Below are positions 5,654 to 12,839 of a stretch of DNA of 12,839 nucleotides, piece by piece. Under the pieces are notes generated by a model, which was not told where the DNA came from, ran no database searches, and saw nothing but the letters and a program-made list of their open reading frames with translations. Each line of letters starts with the position of its first letter. Position 1 is the first letter of the stretch. A program made the position numbers and the translations under genes. Source of the DNA: a bacterium (GTDB lineage Bacteria; UBA10199; 2-02-FULL-44-16; JAAZCA01); NCBI GenBank assembly GCA_041648665.1, contig JBAZOP010000084.1, positions 1 to 12,839 on the forward strand. Reading direction: 5' to 3'.

Positions 5654-8354
5654 ACAGATAACCGAACGTGAGATGGAAATGGCCGATGGATTCGCCTGGC
5701 TTGCGGTCTATCTTGAATCCGTAGTCCGCGCGGATCGGTCCGACTGGAGTGTTGTAGCGCAGCCCCATCCCGGCCGACTTGCGGACCGTGGAAGACCATC
5801 CGACGTCCGAGAATTCGTTGGTCAAACTGCCCATGTCGTAGAAGCCTGCGAAGCTTAGGTTCTTGAAGAGCAGAAACCTCAGCTCTTCGTTGAAGATCCA
5901 ACGCGCCCTGGAACCTGTGGCCTTGCCGGCCGCGTCCACCGGGCCGAGCGATTGGTATGAGAATCCGCGAACGGTGTCGTCGCCACCCATGAAGAGCAGC
6001 TCGTTGGTAGGCACGCTGACGTTGCGTCCGATCGTTAGGATGCGGTCGAGTCTGAGCGTGGTGGAGAAGACGATCCTGGACCAGAACCCGTAATCGAACT
6101 CGCCCTTGACCTTGAAACGGAAGAAATTCGCATCGTCGCCGCCGATCTCATTGAAGATGTCCACTCCGGCTATGGTGTAGACGCCCTTGGTTGGGAACGA
6201 GAAACTGTCGCGCGAGTCGTAGCTCTGGGTCAGCGATATCTTGGAGATGGTGTTGTCGCGGAGACTGTCCGCGTCCGCCGCGACCGAATCGCCTTCGACG
6301 AAGTAGTTTCGATCCAGCTCCCACTGGAAGAAGAAGCCGAGGCGGCGGAGTTTCCTTGCCCAGCCCAGTGTGCCGGCCACCTGGGTATAGGCGTACGAAG
6401 GGGCCTTGTAGTATTGAATCCACGCGCCGCTGGTCATCTCGACGCTGCTGCCAAAGAAGCGCGGGTCGTACCAACCGATCTCGGCCCTGGAGAGGTTGAC
6501 TCCAGCCATGAGCTTCAGGGTGTTGGTCTTGGCCCATCCGAACGAGTTGATGTTCCTGAAGATCATCTGACCGGTGAGCGATTGGTCGGTGGAGTAGTTG
6601 ATGCCGAGGTCGAGCATGAAGGGTTTCTGTTCCTCGACTCTGACCTTCACGTGCACCACGTCTCGCTTTTCGGCGACGCCTATGGTCTCTACGCTGACGT
6701 AGGAGAACGGGCCCAGCCTGCGTATGTTGAGCTGGCTGTCGATGAGCTTCTTCTCGCTGAAGGGATCGCCTTCCTTCAGCGCCATTGCTCCCATTATGGC
6801 ATTTTGGCTGGTGAGGACGTCTCCGACGATCAGCACCTGGCCTATTCTCACCAGCGGCCCTTCGCGCACGTCGTATGTGATGGTGGCTTCATGGGCCTGG
6901 CTTACGGTGTACTGCTGGCCCACCTCGGCGTAAGGGTGTCCGTTGTTGCGATAGAATGAGAGGAGGCGAAGCCTGTCCTCCTCCAGCCCTGGTTCGTTGA
7001 GCGGGTCTCCTCGCTTGATCTTGAGCGCCTTGATGAGCTTCTCCGGTGGGAAGGACTCGCTGCCGGCGAAATCGATCTCGCCGACCAGGGTCTTTGGCCC
7101 CTGTTCGATGGGGATGGTAACGTTCAGGGCGAATCCTTGCTCGGTCGGCTTCACCTCCCACTCGCCGACCGTCGAATCCAGATACCCGTCGCGCGCCAGC
7201 GCCTTGGCGATGGCTTTGTCGTCGTTGATCACGTATTCGGGGAAATAGGTGCCGCGCCGGCCCAGCGCCATTCGCTTGTTCTTCATCTCCTCTGCGAGTT
7301 TTTTAGATCGGACGTCCTTGGCGCCGACGAATCGCAGCTCCTTGATCCTCCTGGGAGCGCCGGGCTCGATCGCGAACTCGATGAGCAGGGAATCGTCGGC
7401 TAGCTGGGATTTTTTCCACTCCACTTTTGCATCCGGATATCCCCTCTCCCCCATGAACTTCTTTATGGATGCGGCGCTGGCCTCCATCTCGTAGTCGTCC
7501 ACCGACTCGAACTTGAAGATGGTGAGCTGTTTCCTGAGCCGCTTCCGGCTGGCATGGGGCGCCCCAGTGAACTTGATCTTGACCCTGGGGCCTTCGCTGA
7601 CCTTGAGGAGAAGATCTACGCTGCCAGATTCAAAATCGATGTCTTTCTTCGCGACCTTGATTCTGGCTTTGGGATATCCGTGGTCGTGATAGGCGTTCAC
7701 GAGTTTTTCGATCGACGCCCGGAGCCTCTGCTCGGAAAAGGGCTTCCATGTGTTGAGTGAGGAGCTGAACCTGCTGTCGGGAAATGCGCTGTTACCCTCC
7801 ACCTCCACGTTGCGGTATCTCAGGGTGACGCCGTTCTTTATGTGCAGGGTGACGTCGATGCCGCTTACCTCCGGGTTCTCTTCCTGCTCGATATAGACCT
7901 CGGTGCCGACGTAGCCCTGTCTGGCGTAGAACTCCTTTATCCTGCCGACCTGTTCATCCACTCGCTGGGGAGTATAGATGTCGCCCGCATGCAGGGTCAG
8001 ATATTTGCGGACCTTGTTCTCCACGAAGGGGTAGTTGCCGGATATCTCTATGGACGAGACCACCGTCGCCTCCTTGAGCCGGTAGTCGATGGTTACGCCG
8101 TCCGGGTCCTTAGATGGACTCACGTTTATCTCGTCGAAGACGCCCCAGTCGCGCAGGTATCTGACGGAGCGGTCGAGCTCCGCCAGCGAGAATTCGTCGC
8201 CTGAGGTTATCGCTATGACGTCGCGGACCTTCTCCTCCGATATTCTCTTGAGTCCGTTGATCTCTACGGAGGACACAGGGTCGGCAAACGCCATGCGCGA
8301 TATCAGGCACAGCGCCAGCGCAGCCATGGAAATCTTTTGCAGCTTCCCCCTCAC
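5649..8354 (-). CDS. Omp85-family outer-membrane assembly protein (TamA/BamA-like), seven POTRA domains
   Basis: The 901-residue protein has a signal peptide (1-24, ending MAFA). By repeat boundaries I count seven POTRA domains, at about 26-95, 96-174, 175-255, 256-332, 333-419, 420-499 and 500-576. Each ends in a pattern like VxEG or IxxG and carries a central helix with a GY or GxF turn. A C-terminal beta barrel of about 325 residues follows. It has the family's diagnostic VRGF motif (795-798) on the loop that reaches into the barrel, and a terminal phenylalanine (FGYLF). E. coli TamA has three POTRAs and BamA five, so this is an enlarged version. The GTG start at 8354 follows a purine-rich ribosome binding site that begins at the tamB stop. 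Lying directly after tamB, it probably works with TamB in inserting outer-membrane proteins or moving lipid. It could instead be the genome's BamA. Confidence 0.9.
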   Translation of the reverse strand: MRGKLQKISMAALALCLISRMAFADPVSSVEINGLKRISEEKVRDVIAITSGDEFSLAELDRSVRYLRDWGVFDEINVSPSKDPDGVTIDYRLKEATVVSSIEISGNYPFVENKVRKYLTLHAGDIYTPQRVDEQVGRIKEFYARQGYVGTEVYIEQEENPEVSGIDVTLHIKNGVTLRYRNVEVEGNSAFPDSRFSSSLNTWKPFSEQRLRASIEKLVNAYHDHGYPKARIKVAKKDIDFESGSVDLLLKVSEGPRVKIKFTGAPHASRKRLRKQLTIFKFESVDDYEMEASAASIKKFMGERGYPDAKVEWKKSQLADDSLLIEFAIEPGAPRRIKELRFVGAKDVRSKKLAEEMKNKRMALGRRGTYFPEYVINDDKAIAKALARDGYLDSTVGEWEVKPTEQGFALNVTIPIEQGPKTLVGEIDFAGSESFPPEKLIKALKIKRGDPLNEPGLEEDRLRLLSFYRNNGHPYAEVGQQYTVSQAHEATITYDVREGPLVRIGQVLIVGDVLTSQNAIMGAMALKEGDPFSEKKLIDSQLNIRRLGPFSYVSVETIGVAEKRDVVHVKVRVEEQKPFMLDLGINYSTDQSLTGQMIFRNINSFGWAKTNTLKLMAGVNLSRAEIGWYDPRFFGSSVEMTSGAWIQYYKAPSYAYTQVAGTLGWARKLRRLGFFFQWELDRNYFVEGDSVAADADSLRDNTISKISLTQSYDSRDSFSFPTKGVYTIAGVDIFNEIGGDDANFFRFKVKGEFDYGFWSRIVFSTTLRLDRILTIGRNVSVPTNELLFMGGDDTVRGFSYQSLGPVDAAGKATGSRARWIFNEELRFLLFKNLSFAGFYDMGSLTNEFSDVGWSSTVRKSAGMGLRYNTPVGPIRADYGFKIDRKPGESIGHFHLTFGYLF

Positions 8355-8359
8355 CGCAG

Positions 8360-8369
8360 CTCTCCCCCC
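8360..8369 (-). promoter_or_regulatory. Ribosome binding site overlapping the tamB stop
   Basis: On the minus strand the sequence reads TAGGGGGGAGAG. The TAG stop of the upstream gene (8371-8369) is fused to the purine-rich ribosome binding site that serves the GTG start at 8354. This supports that start and suggests translational coupling of the two genes. Confidence 0.65.
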
Positions 8370-11300
8370 TATCTCATCCTGAATCTCAAAATACCGCTCA
8401 GCTCGTAGTTCGAGTCGGTCGAATTAGATCCCTTAAGCAGCAGGTTGTCGGTGATCTGATATTCCGCCGAGAAGGTCTGGACCGCGTTGTCGGTTCCGAT
8501 GTCCGTGGCGAAACTCACGCTCAACCTGTCCGACAGCTTCTTGCCGACGTTGAGCCTGGATATGCCCTGCGCCGCCGTATCAGGAACTTCGAACCTGAAG
8601 ACGTCGAGCCTGGTGAATTTGGCGATCGGCCTCTCTATGACGCTCGTGATCGACTGTGCTACCATGGCCGCCGAGAGCCCCTCGCTCTGTATGGCGATGC
8701 GCTCCTGTTCGGTCATCCCGAAGAGTATGAGCGAGACCACGTCGCGCTTCTCCAGCGGACCGGTGGGCGATGTGGCGGTGAGATCGAGCGCCAGGTTGTC
8801 GATGGGGCCGTGAAGGATTAGGTTCACGCTGTAGACGTCGATCTCCTTCTCTGCATAGACCTCGAGATACGGCGAGTCGACGTCCCCCCTGAACTCCATG
8901 AAGCCCTTGCTGACATCGAAATTAAGTCCGAGGTAATGCAGTTCGCCGCTGTCGGCGTTTATCGATCCCGCGACGACGGGTTTGGACCTAGTCCCCGATA
9001 GCGATATGTTCATGCCGAGCCAGATGTCGCCAACGTTGTTACGGATCTCCATGTCTCCGCTGTTTCTGACCGAGAGGGCGAGCCTTGGGTCGAAATCGAG
9101 TTTTTGCACTTCTTTTCGCGAACGCATCTTCTTCTCGCCGGTCAGCGCGTCGATGATGTTGAAATCTTTCGTGTATTTTCCGTCGAGCACCGTCATGTCG
9201 CCCGAGAGCAGCGGGTTCGGGAACCTGCCTGTGAGTGAGATGTCCCCCTCGAACTCCAGCATCAGGTATCCGTCCTCGGAGCGCCAGACCATGCCCCTTG
9301 CGGCCAGCGCCAGATCCGACTGGGCCGGCTTGAAGTTCTGATGATCGAGATAGCCGGAGAGGCTCATGGATCCGTCGCCCATTTTCGCCTGGAGCGAGTC
9401 GAAACGAACGCGTGAGCCGTCGAACCTGAGCGCCCCGGTGACGCTCTCGAGGCCGACGCGCGGGTTTCTGAGCAGCACGTTGTTGTCTTTGAATTCGATG
9501 CTGCCGAAAAATCTGGGGTCGTTCGTCGTGCCGCGCACCGAAAGATCGACGCCGAGTAGCCCCGACCCCCTGTAGAGCGAAGGGGTGAGCAGCGACAGCG
9601 CCGATACGTCCACCGTGCCATCCACCGAGAGGTCTATCGGCCCCCCTGATGTGAGCCTCCCCTTTGCGCCCAGCCTTTCTCCCCCTGAGCCGGTCCATGA
9701 GAGTTCAGCGAAGCTCCATGTGTGCGGGTCGTACGCGTAGGTCCCGTCGATGAGAAGCCCTTTTATCGGCTCACCGTGCAGCCGCATCCTGCCGGGCGAT
9801 AGCTCTGCTGCCAGCGCGCCTTCGATCTTGCGGACCTGTTCCCCGTGCAGGCCCGCCTCGATGTCGAGGAACTCAAGCCTGCGGCGTGTGATGTCAACGG
9901 TGGCGGCCGCGCGTTCGAACGGGATTTCGTGCCAGCTGCCGTTTGTGATCGAAGCCCTGGCCTTGCCGGTGAAATCGGTGTGCGGCCCTGTGAGCTCGAT
10001 TGCGCCGTTTCCCACCCCCTTGAGCCCGAACGCCTCCATGGATCTGTCCAGGGGCATGTCATGCATTTCGGATGAGAGATCTATGTGCTTACGCCTTTTG
10101 CCGTCCGCCATTTTTTCGCCGAATTTGACGGTGAGGTCGGAGCTGCCGGTCATGCGCTCCGCGGTGAATACGTCGTTGTGCATGACTAGCTCGTCGTAGG
10201 TGATGTCGAGCTCCGTCAGAACTCGGTCCGCCATGATGGGTATCCATCCGCCCTCGAAGGTCTCTCCGCGGATCTCGACGTGGACCTGCTTGCCCCATCC
10301 GGTGAGTTTCACCTCGCAATCGCTCCGTCCGAAGATCTTCTTGAGATGCGGGTTGCTGAACTTGGTGAAGAGGTGCTCGACGGGAAAATTAGAGCCGCTT
10401 GCCTCCAGGTCCATCGACTTCGCCCCAACGTCGATCGAGCCTGAGAATGCGACGACGTCGCTGCCTGCCGTGGCGCTGCCGGAAGAGAATCGTATCGACC
10501 CGTCTTTCCATGTGAGATTGGAATTTACCGAGACCGGCTGATCCGGCGACGCCTTGAAGCGGTATGTGAGCGAGGCGCTGCCTGCGCCTTCAGACTCCAG
10601 AGGCTTGTATCCTTTGCCCGCCAGCTTGACGCTGCCGGAGAGCTCTCCTGCGGTATCGAATATCTGAGACTCTTTCCCAAGGTACGGGAGCGATACGGGC
10701 TTGGGGATATCGATGTCCAGGGCAAAATCCTGTGTTTCGATGTCGGAGTTCAGCTTTCCCTTGAGCTCCCTCCCCTCGATGAGCAGTGATAAGTCGCTGA
10801 GCTCTATCCTGTCGTCGTCGAATGATATCTCCGCGTCGAGTTCTTCGGCGGCGATCGCCGTCGTAACGATGTCGCGCACCGAGACGTTCCCGCTGAACGC
10901 GTTGACATAGGGGAACCTTCGTTGCCAGCGTTCTAGCCTGGTCGACGTCTTGAGCGACGCGAATCCGGCGGAGAACAGCTGCTTTTCTCCCTTGTCCAGC
11001 TTCACGCCGTCCGCGCGTGCGGCGAACCTGGCATCGCCGAGCATGCTGGGGACGAGGGCCGCGTGGACCTCGTCGAGCATGAGCCTCTTGTCGTCACCGA
11101 TGTTCACGTTCACGCCGGATGCGGAAGCGTCGATGAGCTCGATGTGCTTGAGGAGCAGGAGCTTGGCCGTATTGAAGCGTTTTTTCGCGGGCTTTGTCTT
11201 CTGTTCCGGCGATGCCGGGAGGTCTATCATTACGTCGTTGAGGCGGAGTTCGTCTATCACCAGCTTGCCGCGCGCCAATCCCAATAGGGCGTACTCAAGG

Positions 11301-11560
11301 GTGACGTTTCCTATTATGGCGCGCCGGCCGCTCATTTTGTCTGCAAGCGAGAGCGAGGTCAGAGAGATCTCGCCCCTGATCGGTTTCCATTGAAACGACC
11401 CAACTTCTATCCTGAGCCTGCCTGCGGCGTTGGCGACGGCGAGCGCGTGCGCCAGCACCTCAGGCCTGTTGACGAGCCAGGAGGCGCCGGCCAGGAAACC
11501 AAACAACAGCGCCATGACGCCGATGAATCTGCGAAACCGGTGCGTCTTTCTGATCGTCAT
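8369..11560 (-). CDS. tamB: TamB-type translocation/assembly protein (DUF490)
   Basis: This 1063-residue protein has a single N-terminal membrane anchor (about 12-30, after a basic start MTIRKTHRFRR). A very long beta-rich body follows, in which short strands repeat, as in AsmA/TamB proteins that form a hydrophobic groove across the periplasm. The C-terminal 390 residues carry the conserved TamB domain. Typical landmarks are GSINADSGELHYLG (865-878), the GFMEFRG strand (886-892), a PYLEVYAE segment (897-904), and the SPTGPLEKRDVVSLILFG stretch (931-948). The protein ends in an RFRMR strand. TamB works with an Omp85 partner, here encoded 14 bases downstream. Recent work on the family also implicates it in phospholipid transport to the outer membrane. 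The ATG at 11560 has GGAGAG five bases upstream. The gene follows mpl with a 15-base gap. At 1063 residues it is somewhat shorter than E. coli TamB (about 1260). Confidence 0.9.
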   Translation of the reverse strand: MTIRKTHRFRRFIGVMALLFGFLAGASWLVNRPEVLAHALAVANAAGRLRIEVGSFQWKPIRGEISLTSLSLADKMSGRRAIIGNVTLEYALLGLARGKLVIDELRLNDVMIDLPASPEQKTKPAKKRFNTAKLLLLKHIELIDASASGVNVNIGDDKRLMLDEVHAALVPSMLGDARFAARADGVKLDKGEKQLFSAGFASLKTSTRLERWQRRFPYVNAFSGNVSVRDIVTTAIAAEELDAEISFDDDRIELSDLSLLIEGRELKGKLNSDIETQDFALDIDIPKPVSLPYLGKESQIFDTAGELSGSVKLAGKGYKPLESEGAGSASLTYRFKASPDQPVSVNSNLTWKDGSIRFSSGSATAGSDVVAFSGSIDVGAKSMDLEASGSNFPVEHLFTKFSNPHLKKIFGRSDCEVKLTGWGKQVHVEIRGETFEGGWIPIMADRVLTELDITYDELVMHNDVFTAERMTGSSDLTVKFGEKMADGKRRKHIDLSSEMHDMPLDRSMEAFGLKGVGNGAIELTGPHTDFTGKARASITNGSWHEIPFERAAATVDITRRRLEFLDIEAGLHGEQVRKIEGALAAELSPGRMRLHGEPIKGLLIDGTYAYDPHTWSFAELSWTGSGGERLGAKGRLTSGGPIDLSVDGTVDVSALSLLTPSLYRGSGLLGVDLSVRGTTNDPRFFGSIEFKDNNVLLRNPRVGLESVTGALRFDGSRVRFDSLQAKMGDGSMSLSGYLDHQNFKPAQSDLALAARGMVWRSEDGYLMLEFEGDISLTGRFPNPLLSGDMTVLDGKYTKDFNIIDALTGEKKMRSRKEVQKLDFDPRLALSVRNSGDMEIRNNVGDIWLGMNISLSGTRSKPVVAGSINADSGELHYLGLNFDVSKGFMEFRGDVDSPYLEVYAEKEIDVYSVNLILHGPIDNLALDLTATSPTGPLEKRDVVSLILFGMTEQERIAIQSEGLSAAMVAQSITSVIERPIAKFTRLDVFRFEVPDTAAQGISRLNVGKKLSDRLSVSFATDIGTDNAVQTFSAEYQITDNLLLKGSNSTDSNYELSGILRFRMR

Positions 11561-11575
11561 CAGCTCTCCGCTGAA

Positions 11576-12839
11576 TTAAGCATTGCGCTTCGCGGCAAGC
11601 GCGGCCAAGAGCTTCTGGATGACGCCCCCGAAGCTGCCGTTGGACATCACGAGCATCACGTCCCCGCTTTCCGCGCCCCGCACCGCGAACTCGACTATGT
11701 GATCCACGTCCTCTATGTGATGCGCGTCCGTCCCCTTGCGCATGAGCTCTGCGGCCACCGCGTGAGAATCGAATCTCTCCTCGGCTGGAATCGTCATGGG
11801 TTTGTACGGGCTCGCGAGTATAACCTTGTCGGCCGATGAGAGGGCTTCGGTGAATTGCCTCTGAAAGATATTGCGGCGCGACGTGTTGGACCTCGGCTCG
11901 AAGATGGCCCAGATGCGCGAGGTGGGGAAACGCTCTCTGATCCCGGCTATGGTTTTTGCGACGGCGGTAGGATGATGCGCAAAATCATCGATCACTGAGA
12001 CGCCGCCGACTTCGCCGGCCAGCTCCTGCCTCCGTTTAACTCCCTTGAAGGATGCCAGGCCCTTCACCAGATTGCGCGGCTGTATGCCTGATTCCAACAA
12101 CGTGACTAACACGCCTATCGCGTTCTGAAGGTTGTATTCACCCCACATCGGCAAGAGGTAATCGAATCCGAGAAGTGAAAAACGCGTCCCCTCTTCCGAG
12201 ACCTCGATTTTTTCCGGCCTGTAGTCCGCCTCGCCTGATGCGGCGTACGTGACTATGCGGGCCTGCGCTTTGAAGGCCGCTTTCATGGCGAGCGCGTCTT
12301 GGGCGTTGGCGACCACGATGCCGTCCGGGGGCACGAGCTGCGCGAGCCTCTCGAAGGAGGAGTATATCTGATCGACGTCGCGGTAGATGTCGGCGTGGTC
12401 GAACTCTATGGATGTTATCATCAGAGCCTGCGGCATGTAGTGCCAGAACTTCGGCCCCTTGTCGAAGAAGGCCGAGTCGTATTCGTCGCCCTCGACTACG
12501 AAGAAATGGCCGTGCCCGAGCGAGTAGCTCTTGCCGAAATTCTGCCCCACGCCGCCTATCAGAAATCCCGGCGACTCCCCTGCGGCTTCGAGCAGCCAGG
12601 CGGCCATATTGGAGGAGGTCGTCTTGCCGTGCGTGCCTGCGATCACTATCGGAGTCCTGCCGGCGAGGAAGAGCGATGCCAGCGCCGACGGCATGGAGTG
12701 GTACGGTATGTTGCGCCGCAACACCTCCTGGGCCTCGGGGTTGTCCTTGCGGATCACGTTGCCGATGATCGCGAGCTGCGGGGCCGCGGTGTCGATGTTC
12801 TCGGGTCTGTAGCCGTTGAAGGGCTTTATGCCGAGCGCG
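11576..12839 (-). CDS. mpl: UDP-N-acetylmuramate:L-alanyl-gamma-D-glutamyl-meso-diaminopimelate ligase (Mpl), 5' end outside the window
   Basis: This cytosolic Mur-ligase-family enzyme reattaches recycled murein tripeptide to UDP-MurNAc using ATP, feeding cell-wall recycling. The frame is open to the window edge (first full codon at 12838), giving 420 visible residues. Compared with about 457 in E. coli, some 40-50 N-terminal residues are missing. The in-frame GTG at 12757 is not the start: the 27 residues before it, including LAIIGN, continue the family pattern. In visible numbering, the ATP loop GTHGKTT is at 68-74, EGDEYDSAFFDK at 116-127, EFDHADIY begins at 145, DDFAHHPTA is at 284-292 and EPRSNT at 314-319. 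All match Mpl rather than MurC. It lies 15 bases upstream of tamB and is the promoter-proximal gene of the visible unit. Confidence 0.93.
   Translation of the reverse strand, partial: ALGIKPFNGYRPENIDTAAPQLAIIGNVIRKDNPEAQEVLRRNIPYHSMPSALASLFLAGRTPIVIAGTHGKTTSSNMAAWLLEAAGESPGFLIGGVGQNFGKSYSLGHGHFFVVEGDEYDSAFFDKGPKFWHYMPQALMITSIEFDHADIYRDVDQIYSSFERLAQLVPPDGIVVANAQDALAMKAAFKAQARIVTYAASGEADYRPEKIEVSEEGTRFSLLGFDYLLPMWGEYNLQNAIGVLVTLLESGIQPRNLVKGLASFKGVKRRQELAGEVGGVSVIDDFAHHPTAVAKTIAGIRERFPTSRIWAIFEPRSNTSRRNIFQRQFTEALSSADKVILASPYKPMTIPAEERFDSHAVAAELMRKGTDAHHIEDVDHIVEFAVRGAESGDVMLVMSNGSFGGVIQKLLAALAAKRNA

Noticed and set aside
6414..6959. A 181-codon plus-strand frame inside the Omp85 gene
   Set aside because: It has no ribosome binding site or recognisable fold, and it lies opposite conserved POTRA and barrel sequence.
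9039..9698. A 219-codon open frame inside tamB on the same strand in another frame
   Set aside because: The composition is Arg/Gly/His-rich and low in hydrophobic residues, with no recognisable domain. It is a shadow of tamB.
12755..12757. GTG as the mpl start codon
   Set aside because: The frame stays open to the window edge, and the 27 preceding residues (with LAIIGN) match the family, so the true start is outside the window.

Overview
The window is a GC-rich stretch of chromosome from a Gram-negative (diderm) bacterium. It carries several outer-membrane features: a signal-peptide porin with a C-terminal phenylalanine, an Omp85-family assembly protein, a TamB-type periplasm-spanning protein, and Mpl, a ligase that recycles meso-diaminopimelate peptidoglycan. 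The overall look (single-domain receiver, FecR-like secreted protein, expanded POTRA array) fits a deltaproteobacterium-like or related uncultured lineage. Nothing here fixes the phylum. No mobile element, CRISPR array, rRNA or tRNA was found.

Left part (1-3030). A secreted FecR-like protein (+) converges on a stand-alone CheY-like receiver (-). About 410 non-coding bases follow, ending in a strong ribosome binding site for an abundant-looking beta-barrel porin (+). This leader is the richest non-coding stretch: an A/T-rich tract, a promoter-like TTGCGG-N17-TAAAAT, and several inverted repeats that could fold in the mRNA. The porin gene ends in a textbook intrinsic terminator.

Middle part (3033-5632). 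A radical SAM protein with extra C-terminal cysteines (-) is divergent from a two-gene unit (+): a CDP-alcohol phosphatidyltransferase with an intact catalytic motif, overlapped by 47 bases by a GbsR/MarR-type regulator. The pair suggests regulated synthesis of a phospholipid head group, possibly inositol-phosphate-like. The substrate is not determined.

Right part (5649-12839). Three genes on the minus strand form a tight unit in the order mpl (5' end outside the window), tamB, and an Omp85/TamA-BamA-like gene. Gaps are 15 and 14 bases. The Omp85 protein appears to carry seven POTRA repeats before its barrel, more than TamA (three) or E. coli BamA (five). The likely shared role is envelope biogenesis: TamB and the Omp85 protein bridge the inner and outer membranes, and Mpl reuses cell-wall peptides.

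No wholly new system is evident. The points most worth a second look are the seven-POTRA Omp85 with its TamB partner, the structured porin leader, the overlapping lipid-enzyme/regulator pair, and the unassigned radical SAM protein.
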